Below are positions 8,923 through 15,204 of a stretch of 20,985 bases of DNA, in pieces (positions within the stretch are counted from its first letter, which is position 1; every line of letters begins with the position of its first letter). Location: positions 1 to 20,985 of the forward strand of contig JAKITM010000040.1 of assembly GCA_021648045.1 (NCBI GenBank). The letters are read 5' to 3'. A program made the position numbers and the translations under genes. This stretch comes from Lysobacterales bacterium. GTDB lineage: Bacteria > Pseudomonadota > Gammaproteobacteria > Xanthomonadales > SZUA-36. Below the pieces are notes generated by a model that saw nothing but the letters and a program-made list of their open reading frames with translations, searched no databases and was not told the origin of the DNA.

Positions 8923-10464
8923 ATGACGGAGACCACAACCCAGAGGGATAGCTTTACTCAGCGATCGCTCGCAATGGTAGAACGGGTAGGCAACAAGTTG
9001 CCGGACCCGGCCATTCTGTTTATCGCTTTATTATGTATAGTCTGGGTGCTTTCCTGGGCTTTGTCATATATAGATTACGGTCTAGCAGACCCGAGAACCG
9101 GAGATCCACTGGTTATTGTAAACCAGTTATCGGGTGCTTCAATGGCCGCCTTTTTCTCATCCCTAGTAACTAACTTCTCACATTTTCATCCGATCGGAGT
9201 GGTCCTAGTAGCGATGCTCGGAATTGGGGTTGCCGAGCATACCGGCTTTATCAACGCTGGTTTACGCTCGATGATGTCGGTGACTGCCAAATGGTTACTA
9301 ACCCCGATGATCATTCTTGTCGGGATTGTTAGCCATACTGCGGCAGATGCCGGGTATGTACTAGTGATCCCACTGGGTGGGGTTATATTTTATGCAGCCG
9401 GGCGGCATCCGCTGGCCGGAATTGCGGCAGCATTTGCCGGTGTTTCAGGTGGTTTTTCAGCTAATTTTGTGCCCTCAGCTATCGACCCGATGCTACAAGG
9501 CATTACCCAGGCTGGGGCTCAAATTATTGACCCTGCAATTATCCTGAACCCGCTGAATAACTTTTTCTTTACCGCCTCATCCTCGCTGCTTATTATCGCG
9601 GTTGGTTGGTATATCACAGATAAAGTGGTTGAGCCGCGTTTAATGGCAAGTAAACTGGATGATGACCTGCAAGACTTACCGACTATGGATCCCTTGCAGG
9701 ATAACGAACGCCGTGGCTTACGCGCAGCGCTTTGGTCCATGCTAATAGCCGTTGCGGTTATGGTTTTTGTAGCCTATCCGGCAGACTCCGCCTGGCGTGG
9801 GCCCAATGGTTCGTTAACTGAGCTGGGCGCACCGTTAATGGGATCCATTGTTGCCCTGATTTTTGTGTTGTTTTTATTGCCCGGAATTGTTTATGGCATA
9901 AAAGCAGGCACAGTGAAAAGCTCTAAAGATATTATTGAGGGCATGACCAAGGCGATGCACAGCATGGCCTACTATCTGGTGATAATGTTTTTTATCGCCC
10001 AGTTTATCTATGCATTTTCACAATCAAACCTTGGGATTTTGCTGGCATTGAAAGGTGCAGCTGCACTCAAAAGCATGGGTTTGCCCAGCGCCTTAACAAT
10101 TTCCGGGATAGTAGTATTAACTGGGGTGGTCAACATGTTTGTCGGCTCGGCATCAGCAAAATGGGCCTTGCTTGCACCTATTTTTGTACCCATGTTGATG
10201 GAGCTGGGGATTTCCCCGGATCTGGCACAGGCGGCCTATCGTGTAGGTGATTCCGCCACCAATATCATCACCCCATTGATGCCGTATTTCCCGCTGGTTG
10301 TGGTCTATGCCCAACGCTATATTAAAACCAGTGGTATCGGCACCATAACCGCGTTGATGCTACCGTATTCGATCACCTTCATGGTGCTCTGGACGCTATA
10401 CCTGCTCGCCTACTGGGCGCTAGGCATACCGCTAGGCCTACAATCCAGCTATACCTACGGTTAG
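8923..10464 (+). CDS. AbgT-family transporter (p-aminobenzoyl-glutamate / antimetabolite carrier)
   Basis: A 513-residue inner-membrane carrier of the AbgT family. Recognisable stretches include ERVGNKLPDPAILF near the start, SHTAADAGYV, FSANFVPSAIDPMLQG, GSASAKWALLAPIFVPM and GDSATNIITPLMPYF, spread over about nine to eleven hydrophobic segments with two re-entrant-like hairpins. E. coli AbgT imports p-aminobenzoyl-glutamate for folate synthesis; MtrF and YdaH homologues export sulfonamide-type drugs. No abgAB hydrolase genes are nearby, so import versus export cannot be decided. The ATG is preceded by a good AAGGAA site six bases upstream. It appears to be its own transcription unit, 137 bases after the efflux operon. 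The accessory island begins 8 bases after its stop. Confidence 0.93.
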   Translation: MTETTTQRDSFTQRSLAMVERVGNKLPDPAILFIALLCIVWVLSWALSYIDYGLADPRTGDPLVIVNQLSGASMAAFFSSLVTNFSHFHPIGVVLVAMLGIGVAEHTGFINAGLRSMMSVTAKWLLTPMIILVGIVSHTAADAGYVLVIPLGGVIFYAAGRHPLAGIAAAFAGVSGGFSANFVPSAIDPMLQGITQAGAQIIDPAIILNPLNNFFFTASSSLLIIAVGWYITDKVVEPRLMASKLDDDLQDLPTMDPLQDNERRGLRAALWSMLIAVAVMVFVAYPADSAWRGPNGSLTELGAPLMGSIVALIFVLFLLPGIVYGIKAGTVKSSKDIIEGMTKAMHSMAYYLVIMFFIAQFIYAFSQSNLGILLALKGAAALKSMGLPSALTISGIVVLTGVVNMFVGSASAKWALLAPIFVPMLMELGISPDLAQAAYRVGDSATNIITPLMPYFPLVVVYAQRYIKTSGIGTITALMLPYSITFMVLWTLYLLAYWALGIPLGLQSSYTYG

Positions 10465-10472
10465 ACAAACTT

Positions 10473-10511
10473 CCGGGGCCATGCGCGTGGGCATAAATGC
10501 CCACGCGTATA
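10473..10511 (+). repeat. REP-like palindromic element, copy 1 (left border of island)
   Basis: CCGGGG is followed by a long hairpin at 10481-10510: ATGCGCGTGGGCAT, loop AA, then ATGCCCACGCGTAT. The stem has 14 pairs, one a G-T wobble. It lies 8 bases after the abgT stop, where it could also end or protect that transcript. A second copy in the same orientation lies at 17969-18005. The TGGGCAT-AA-ATGCCCA core resembles REP elements, which are moved by RAYT (TnpA_REP) proteins; no intact RAYT gene is present here. Confidence 0.75.
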
Positions 10512-10555
10512 CTGATAATGCCCAACGATTTTATTAAAAATACGGTGACTTCTTA

Positions 10556-10648
10556 TCAGGGGGCAACACCCGGACCATAAACATAACCCCAGCCCTGGTC
10601 ACGGAACCAGTCAAGGCAGAGTTGTTCGAGTTGGTCTTCGTTAATCAA
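10556..10648 (-). pseudogene. Remnant of a type I restriction enzyme R subunit (HsdR N-terminus)
   Basis: The minus strand encodes about 30 residues, beginning LINEDQLEQLCLDWFRDQGW and continuing with YVYGPGVAP, before TGA at 10556-10558. This closely matches the well-known start of HsdR subunits (EDQLEQL..DWF...GY.Y.YGPDIAP), here with G-V in place of D-I. Nothing of the nuclease, helicase or translocase domains follows, and there is no ATG in frame, so it is a scrap left by deletion. It suggests that a type I restriction-modification locus once stood here. Identification is from memory of the family motif over a short stretch. Confidence 0.55.
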
Positions 10649-10791
10649 GCAGATATTGCTCCAAATATTGGCTTCGCAGTAATATTACCAGTAATTTTCC
10701 TGTAATCTCAGAATCAATGTTGTTTTGAGTGCTAAATCGGGGTCTTTTTTTAAACTTTAAACAACTGTGCTATTGAATTTTGAGGGCAAAC

Positions 10792-10806
10792 TATACATAA
10801 TGTATA
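10792..10806. promoter_or_regulatory. Short perfect inverted repeat, possible operator
   Basis: TATACAT-A-ATGTATA is a perfect 7-base inverted repeat around one base in an otherwise gene-free AT-rich stretch. It may be an operator left from a deleted gene. No intact gene starts next to it. Confidence 0.25.
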
Positions 10807-10836
10807 CAAAGGACTGGGGATTCTCGGTCGACAACT

Positions 10837-10868
10837 GGCTTCAGCGGATTCGCTGGGGCCTTTTGTTT
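10837..10868 (+). terminator. Candidate intrinsic terminator (plus direction)
   Basis: GGC..CAGCG, loop GATT, CGCTG..GCC is followed directly by TTTTGTTT. Stem plus T-run fits an intrinsic terminator for rightward transcription, yet no intact rightward gene precedes it, so it may be a relic. It sits just beyond the stop of the leftward DUF3800 gene. Confidence 0.45.
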
Positions 10869-10874
10869 ATAGAG

Positions 10875-11621
10875 CTAAGGAAAGACTTTTAACCCCCGCC
10901 CCAAGTATCGAGATCGCTCATCACGGTAAAACTTTTTCTCAATCACATCAAATGCACGGTTTGGTTTGTTTGGCCGTAAGGCCTTGATACCAACTGGTCG
11001 GGCCAGTAGGCCTGCTAGTTGTAAGCCTGAGGAATTAGATTTTTTATCAGCAAAAATTATTTCAAAAGGTAACCGATGCTCTTTGAAATTCCCGCCGGCA
11101 CAAACACGTCTAAATTCTAACTCCAGCTCTGCATCTTCTTTTTTCCCGCGTTTTTCAAATATAATGTGAGTAGGGGCGCTTACGGCGTTCATTTCACACA
11201 GGTAATAAAAGACTCTCTCCAGCCCATACCCCAGCGCGACATGATATGGGTTTGCCGGTGATAAGTAGCGAGCCTTATACGTTGTTTTCATTATTACGGT
11301 GGCCACTAATGTAAATGGTGTCGCCAGAATGATTTCTGATAACTCGCACTGAAAAGTTTCTTTTAGCTCTCGAGATTTGAGGAATGAAAAACTACCTTTA
11401 TCTTTCCGTATGGCAGCTTCATGGAGAATAATTTGATCATGTCCAAAATGCCTGAATTTGAATTCCTGTAGAACCGGTGAAATTTGATGGGTGTAAATTG
11501 ATTTGTTTACTATGCAAAAAGCGAGAACGAAAACAGGATGATTTTCATCAATTGTGGCTAAGCCGTGATCACCGCTCTCATCAACATAGACTATATAGTC
11601 ACTATATTGATTGATAATCAC
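10875..11621 (-). CDS. DUF3800 domain-containing protein
   Basis: A 248-residue protein starting with the DUF3800 hallmark YVDESGDHG (D14, E15, D18), a domain with a predicted RNase H-like nuclease fold that is often carried by phages, mobile elements and defence islands. The C-terminal hallmark (GLQLADLLARP-type) is present at about 199-209, but reads GLQLAGLLARP: the conserved Asp is G204, a GAC-to-GGC type change. If that Asp is a metal ligand, as its conservation suggests, the protein may be inactive. The listed start is GTG, with AGAGGG touching it; that spacing is too short, so the true start may be a few codons later. It lies 33 bases downstream of the DUF6088 gene and is probably co-transcribed with it. 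Molecular function of the family is not established. Confidence 0.8.
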   Translation of the reverse strand: MIINQYSDYIVYVDESGDHGLATIDENHPVFVLAFCIVNKSIYTHQISPVLQEFKFRHFGHDQIILHEAAIRKDKGSFSFLKSRELKETFQCELSEIILATPFTLVATVIMKTTYKARYLSPANPYHVALGYGLERVFYYLCEMNAVSAPTHIIFEKRGKKEDAELELEFRRVCAGGNFKEHRLPFEIIFADKKSNSSGLQLAGLLARPVGIKALRPNKPNRAFDVIEKKFYRDERSRYLGRGLKVFP

Positions 11622-11654
11622 CCTCTATAACCCTAAGAATTGTTATTGAATTAT

Positions 11655-11942
11655 TCATTGGTCAATGAAAGTACGTTTAATTCCCTCATATACCCAAGTT
11701 GTAGTATAGCGCGTATCTTTTAAAATGCGTGCCCTGGATTTTTCGTTTAGTAATTTGTTAAATTTGGGGTAATCATAGATTCCGCGCATGACTCGCCTAA
11801 TCCGTTGGTTTTTCTGCAGGCGGCTTAATGCCTGGTTAACGGCAGCTGTATAGCCAAGGTCGAGAAAATCATTCTTGAAGAATGCCCAACCCCTGCCTTT
11901 ACCATAAATGCGATTAATTATATTGTTTTCAATTGATTGCAT
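11655..11942 (-). CDS. DUF6088 / AbiEi-type antitoxin-like protein, shortened
   Basis: A 95-residue protein. Residues 1-65 match the winged-helix N-terminus of DUF6088 proteins (INRIYGKGRGWAF, QALSRL, RGIYDYPKF), related to AbiEi antitoxins of type IV toxin-antitoxin pairs, which repress their own promoter. Full proteins are about 190-200 residues. Here YDYPKFNKLL runs straight into SRARILKDTRYTTTW, which looks like the normal C-terminal end, so an in-frame deletion of about 100 middle residues is inferred. The usual partner, a nucleotidyltransferase toxin, is absent and a DUF3800 gene follows instead. A perfect palindrome lies 20 bases upstream. The DNA-binding part may still work as a repressor. 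The ATG start is clear, though its ribosome-binding site is weak. Confidence 0.65.
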   Translation of the reverse strand: MQSIENNIINRIYGKGRGWAFFKNDFLDLGYTAAVNQALSRLQKNQRIRRVMRGIYDYPKFNKLLNEKSRARILKDTRYTTTWVYEGIKRTFIDQ

Positions 11943-11962
11943 GCTATTTAATTAATGTTTTC

Positions 11963-11990
11963 GTCAGAAAAATGATACCCTTTTTCTGAC
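11963..11990 (-). promoter_or_regulatory. Palindromic operator-like site upstream of the DUF6088 gene, copy 1
   Basis: GTCAGAAAAA, an 8-base spacer TGATACCC, then TTTTTCTGAC: a perfect 10-base inverted repeat ending 20 bases before the ATG at 11942. On the minus strand the spacer contributes TATCAT, a good -10 candidate, so a bound protein would block the promoter. AbiEi-type antitoxins bind inverted repeats in their own promoters, which makes autoregulation a reasonable inference. Confidence 0.5.
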
Positions 11991-12089
11991 AGAAAGTAAG
12001 TTTAAAAGCCAGTGATAGCTCAATTCTGACAAATTGTGGGATTTAAGCTGACTAATTGTGGAATAGTTCAGCGACCAATTGTGGAATTG
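11981..12089 (+). repeat. Direct-repeat block, left copy, with three iterated ~23-base units
   Basis: The block begins TTTTTCTGACAGAAAG and continues with three near-repeats: TGACAAATTGTGGGAT, TGACTAATTGTGGAATAG and CGACCAATTGTGGAAT. A homologous block in the same orientation lies at 14199-14302, with the first and second parts spaced 41 and 40 bases apart in the two copies. Iterated short repeats at an end are known for IS21-family elements, but no IS21 transposase gene is present. The first ten bases overlap the right arm of the palindrome at 11963-11990. Confidence 0.6.
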
Positions 12090-12163
12090 AAAAAGAAAGC
12101 CTAGCTGGTTTTTGTAATCAACATTAGCGCGGGTTATCAGAACTTGCTTGTGTGAAAGTGGAG

Positions 12164-12197
12164 TTTGTCAGAAAATCGATACCTTTTTTCTGACAAA
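12164..12197. promoter_or_regulatory. Palindromic operator-like site, copy 2
   Basis: TTTGTCAGAAAA and TTTTCTGACAAA form a perfect 12-base inverted repeat around a 10-base spacer. The spacer shares GATACC with copy 1 at 11963-11990, so the two sites are related beyond their arms and have the same orientation. No intact gene starts beside copy 2. From here to 12350 I see no further feature: the stretch is AT-rich and holds only short open frames of no recognisable type. Confidence 0.5.
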
Positions 12198-12350
12198 ATT
12201 TGTAACTTAGGGAGTTTTATTTGCTCCATTCAATAAATGATTATCGATTGACAGCAAAGCACTAATCGCCTATATTTACCACCAATACGCTCGGCGCCTC
12301 TTCACTCTTTTGTGTACGCGTCGGTTTTCATTTTTGGTTTATAAATATAT

Positions 12351-12506
12351 TTATTTCCACAAAACCCAATCGTCTATATTTTGTGCCAAATCAAAATCGC
12401 GCAGACTAATTGAGTTATTTGTAATCTCTGGAAATTCATTCAATAACGATAAAAATCGTCGCCCCCAGCTTGAGTTTGGGCAAATAACTTTAATTAATTT
12501 CTGCAT
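12351..12506 (-). pseudogene. Detached C-terminal end of the Abi_2-family gene
   Basis: A 51-residue open frame (MQKLIKVICPNSSWGRRFLS and onward) ends DDWVLWK. It matches the usual C-terminus of Abi_2/AbiD-type proteins, where a helix of the CLMQ.LIKVI.PNS.W type is followed by LL.EFP and a final LWK. Upstream in the same frame the codons also read as family sequence (NNARPFYYFCLMQ) back to the stop region of the main frame. It is therefore the tail of the gene at 12539-13312, cut off by a one-base frameshift in the five-A run at 12543-12547, rather than a separate gene. Confidence 0.7.
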
Positions 12507-12538
12507 CAGGCAAAAATAGTAAAATGGCCTGGCATTAT

Positions 12539-13312
12539 TCAGTTTTTCCAGTACTCATCATCCTGCAATAAAGCGGAGCGTTCTAGCACATTGATATTCC
12601 ATAATCGGCTATGGTGGGCTGATACATTGCGAATAAAGTTAAAGCTACGCAACCAGCCTGCAAACATCTTGCCATTAGTGGCGCCGTATTTTTTAGCAAT
12701 ACTTAATTGGTCTACAGGCCGCATACCTGCAAAGAGTTTTGACATTAGCCCAAAATCCCATACCTCAATGGCTACCCATATTGGTAGTTTTCCATATTTT
12801 TGCATATAGTGTGAAACAAAGGGTTCCCGGCGAGCACGGCGTATTACCTGCTCATGTCGGGTTAACCACAGCTGATGTTGTGTTTTACCGATATTTACAC
12901 CTTTATGAATTTTTTGCTTTGAAAACCGACCGTGAAATAGTGTTGGGTTTTCATGCGCGTGAATATCTTTTTCACCCAATAAATGTGCAATATCTACACG
13001 AACTGCTAATTCAATACGCTCAAGAGCATCTAGCGCGAGCAGACGGAGTTTTTTATCAAATACATAAAGTTCCACGGCGTTTTTAAAGTGACTGTCCGGG
13101 ATAAATTGATTTGTTCTGTAATGTGATATTTTTCCATCTGCACTTTGTCTTATTACCAGATCCCGAAACGAATACCAGTAACCACTTAAGCGGTAATATC
13201 CTATACGCTCAAGGTAATCAAGCGCCGCGGTTTCGTTATCAACTAGTAATGCCCGACCTCTCAATATGCTGAGTTGCTCGGGAAAAGATTTCCAGGGCTT
13301 AGTCTGGCTCAT
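12539..13312 (-). CDS. Abi_2 (AbiD/F-type) abortive infection protein, frameshifted before its C-terminus
   Basis: The main frame gives 257 residues. LDYLERIGYYRLSGYWYSFR near the start, YVFDKKLRLLALDALERIELAVR in the middle and IRNVSAHHSRLWN near the end are typical of the Abi_2 family, whose members abort phage infection. R228-N229-x3-H233 is the HEPN ribonuclease motif, so RNA cleavage is the expected activity. The frame stops at TGA (12539-12541) directly after a run of five A's. Reading one base back continues in family sequence to 12351. Adding one A would restore a 320-residue protein of normal length. The cause could be a real mutation, a base-calling error in a homopolymer, or, less likely, -1 slippage at GAAAAAC. 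The catalytic motif survives in the short form, so residual activity is possible. Confidence 0.8.
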   Translation of the reverse strand: MSQTKPWKSFPEQLSILRGRALLVDNETAALDYLERIGYYRLSGYWYSFRDLVIRQSADGKISHYRTNQFIPDSHFKNAVELYVFDKKLRLLALDALERIELAVRVDIAHLLGEKDIHAHENPTLFHGRFSKQKIHKGVNIGKTQHQLWLTRHEQVIRRARREPFVSHYMQKYGKLPIWVAIEVWDFGLMSKLFAGMRPVDQLSIAKKYGATNGKMFAGWLRSFNFIRNVSAHHSRLWNINVLERSALLQDDEYWKN

Positions 13313-13432
13313 GTGGTTTCCCCCGTGTTATTTTCAGATTTATTGTAAGTTAGTTTAGCAGAGAGAAATATAGGTTGTAGAAGCTTATATGGCCTAAAAG
13401 GCACCTGGCCTCATGCCCTTAGCAGGAAAGGA

Positions 13433-13891
13433 TCAATGTTTATTCAGCCATATTTGGCAGACATTATCACCCATAAACCAAATGTTTCGAAATTGACCGG
13501 TGCCATCAGATAACTCATGTTGAATAATTGCGGTAAGGGCATTATCCGGCATAGCGGTTCTACCATTGGTGTAGATCAGAAGATCTACGGGTTCAGTGAC
13601 TGGGTAAGATTTTTTAATTTTCTTTTGCAAGAGTGCTTCGGTATTGTCACTTCCCCATGTGAAGCTTACCCTAGACTCTGGTAAGTGATTCATCATTTCT
13701 GCAAATTCTGGCGAACAAGATTCTGTTAATTCGAACCAAACACGACCTTCGCCGTTTATCTGACAACAGATATCAGGTTTTGGTGGTTCCTTTTTGTTGA
13801 TGGACTTAGTAAGAACATCAAGCCCAGCCCGCTCAGCAAATTTCTTGAATATGGCGAGTTCAATTTTTCCTTTTTGTGTCTCATTGCTCAT
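13433..13891 (-). CDS. Hypothetical protein with a possible PD-(D/E)XK-like nuclease motif
   Basis: A 152-residue soluble protein, counting from ATG at 13891; a TTG two codons earlier (13897) is less likely. I do not recognise the family. Residues 36-57 read PPKPDICC....GRVWFELTES, giving P39-D40, then E54-L55-T56 at the end of a predicted beta strand, plus an early helix with E11. This spacing resembles restriction-endonuclease-like folds (E..PD..ExK), but Thr stands where Lys or Gln is expected, so nuclease activity is only a suggestion. The second half has strands typical of a mixed alpha/beta fold (PVDLLIYTNG, RNIWFMGD). No signal peptide or membrane segment. It is upstream of, and on the same strand as, the Abi_2 gene with a 120-base gap, and may form an operon with it. 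Downstream of a 100-base-period tandem repeat. Confidence 0.6.
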   Translation of the reverse strand: MSNETQKGKIELAIFKKFAERAGLDVLTKSINKKEPPKPDICCQINGEGRVWFELTESCSPEFAEMMNHLPESRVSFTWGSDNTEALLQKKIKKSYPVTEPVDLLIYTNGRTAMPDNALTAIIQHELSDGTGQFRNIWFMGDNVCQIWLNKH

Positions 13892-13998
13892 GGTCAAATA
13901 AAAGCTCTAGAAAAGGGATTGGAAATATAGTTTGGCTGATTCAATGAGAAGAGCTGATGTCAGCTACATAATAAGCCATGTTTTTGGCCAAATCAGCC

Positions 13999-14199
13999 TA
14001 TTTTGAGTGAATTTACCCGCGTTTCTATCAGCAATCTTCAACTTTCACTCGTGGTAAAAACGGGAAACGGTCTATAAGGTGCCTGAGCCTCTGGTTACCT
14101 TTTGAATGCTTTGATTAAGTATTCTCTGCAGCAGCCTTGAGTTCTCACTCGTGGCAGAATCGGTAATCGGTGTAAAAGTTGCTTGCCCTCAGGTTTCAC
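13999..14199. repeat. Two tandem copies of a 100-base unit, diverged
   Basis: Bases 14029-14099 and 14129-14199 align without gaps at a period of exactly 100: CAGCA.CCTT-like start, shared TCACTCGTGG, then A.AA.CGG.AA.CGGT, TA.AAG.TGC.TG and CTC..GGTT. Identity is roughly 70 per cent by eye, and weaker similarity extends about 30 bases further left (TTTTGA.TG). No open reading frame runs through it. To its left, 13934-13998 holds a GGCTGATT/AATCAGCC long-range inverted repeat and the palindrome AGCTGA-TG-TCAGCT, so structured RNA is possible. The rest of 13892-14316 holds no gene. Confidence 0.6.
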
Positions 14200-14302
14200 T
14201 TTCTCTGACAGAAAGCAAGCTTAATCTTAGTAAATGCCTGGTTCCGACCAATTGTGGATAGTCTAGCGACTAATTGCAGAATAGTTTAGCGACCAATTGC
14301 GA
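14199..14302 (+). repeat. Direct-repeat block, right copy, with three iterated ~23-base units
   Basis: TTTCTCTGACAGAAAGCAAG is followed, 40 bases on, by CGACCAATTGTGGATAGT, CGACTAATTGCAGAATAG and CGACCAATTGCGAG. It matches the block at 11981-12089 in order, spacing and orientation. Between the two blocks lie the Abi_2 gene, the small hypothetical gene and the 100-base tandem repeat. The block ends 14 bases before the terminal repeat of the IS66 remnant. Confidence 0.6.
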
Positions 14303-14316
14303 GTGGCAGGTTTATA

Positions 14317-14722
14317 GTAAGCGGTTAATAAACACCGCCATTGCTCAGCCACCCCAGATCTGATCCATGTTGATACTGCCCGGTAACAATGCTTCGATGG
14401 CTTCCACAGTTTCTGCTTTTGGTAGTTCAGTGAAGACATGTCGCAGATAAGCATAGGGTTCCAAGCCATTGGCCTTGGCCGTTTCGATTAGCGAGTACAG
14501 GTTGGCACTGGACTTCACCCCTTTTACCGAAGTACTGAACAACCAGTTTTTACGACCCAGCACGAACAGCCGGATGGCATTTTCAGCACCGTTGTCGCCT
14601 AAAGCGCCTACTTTTGGTGTCGATCTCCAAGCGGCCGTCTTTCAGATAAGCGGTCAGGTGCTGCCATTCGTTATGCAGATAACTCAGCGCCTTGCCGCGT
14701 TTTTTATTGGTCTCAGTTTGCT
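14317..14722 (-). pseudogene. IS66-family transposase (TnpC) remnant with its terminal end
   Basis: On the minus strand the frame reads GKALSYLHNEWQHLTAYLKD and GRLEID, then after a break NGAENAIRLFVLGRKNWLFS, LYSLIETAKANGLEPYAYLR and HVFTELPKA, ending at TGA (14345-14347). These are hallmarks of the C-terminal third of IS66 TnpC. A 22-base insertion at 14597-14618 between LEID and the following Asp shifts the frame. The end beyond the stop finishes GCTTAC on the minus strand (GTAAGCGG from 14317), matching IS66-type terminal repeats. The rest of tnpC, tnpA, tnpB and the other end are missing: the remnant is cut at about 14722, where the IS200-like element begins. It cannot transpose. Confidence 0.8.
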
Positions 14723-14733
14723 AGTCAAAACTA

Positions 14734-14747
14734 TGCACTTTAGTGCA
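14734..14747 (+). repeat. Left-end hairpin of the IS200-like element
   Basis: TGCACT-TT-AGTGCA is a perfect 6-base hairpin 40 bases before the transposase start. Subterminal hairpins near the start of tnpA are the recognition sites of IS200/IS605 transposases, so this most likely marks the left end. The matching right-end hairpin was not found. Confidence 0.55.
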
Positions 14748-14786
14748 AGGCTTTAGCTGCTACTCATCTGTGTTAGCATTATTGGT

Positions 14787-15161
14787 ATGAATGAACAGCG
14801 AGAAAGCTGGCATACGGTCACGCGTTTTACAGGCCATGTGATGTGGGTGACGAAGTACAGATATCCGGTATTGACTGGAGGTGTTCAATGTCGTTGCCGA
14901 AGCTTGATAATCCAGATATGTGATGTAGAGGATGTTCAGATTTTGAAAGGTGTTGTGAGTAAAGATCATGTGCATATGCACATAGAATACCCACCAAAAT
15001 TATCGATCAGTAGTTTGATGAAGCGTCTGAAAGGGCGTACATCCCGGATTCTCCAGTAGGAATTTCCTCAGTTAAAGAAGCGCTATTGGGGGAGGCACTT
15101 TTGGGCGATAGGGTACGGGGGCTGGTCGACCGGGAATAACGCCACTTTGGCCTGTCGCTGA
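14787..15161 (+). pseudogene. IS200/IS605-family TnpA transposase, interrupted and truncated
   Basis: From ATG at 14787 the frame reads a typical small HUH transposase: WVTKYRYPVLTG, ILKGVVSKDHVHMHI (the HUH pair), LMKRLKGRTSRILQ. It then meets TAG at 15057-15059. The same frame continues after the stop as EFPQLKKRYWGRHFWAIGYG and GWSTGN, which is normal family sequence, so the TAG is a point mutation (CAG or GAG to TAG type). The frame ends at 15161 with NATLACR, before the helix that carries the catalytic tyrosine. The element is therefore dead twice: an internal stop and loss of the C-terminus and right end. It was probably inserted into the IS66 remnant. Confidence 0.82.
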
Positions 15162-15186
15162 GCATGGGCGTTATAACGAAAATTTC

Positions 15187-15196
15187 AAGAGGAGGT
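15187..15196 (+). promoter_or_regulatory. Strong ribosome-binding site for the lipoprotein gene
   Basis: AAGAGGAGGT lies 8 bases before the ATG at 15205 and is close to the perfect anti-16S complement. It is the strongest such site seen in the window and supports both this start and active expression. Confidence 0.75.
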
Positions 15197-15204
15197 AAAA
15201 CACC

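Noticed and set aside
12310..12519. 69-residue plus-strand open frame opposite the Abi_2 tail
   Set aside because: It overlaps the minus-strand frame that matches the Abi_2 C-terminus and itself resembles nothing.
14263..14469. 68-residue minus-strand frame across the IS66 end
   Set aside because: Shadow frame of the IS66 transposase remnant, which is supported by clear family motifs in the overlapping frame.
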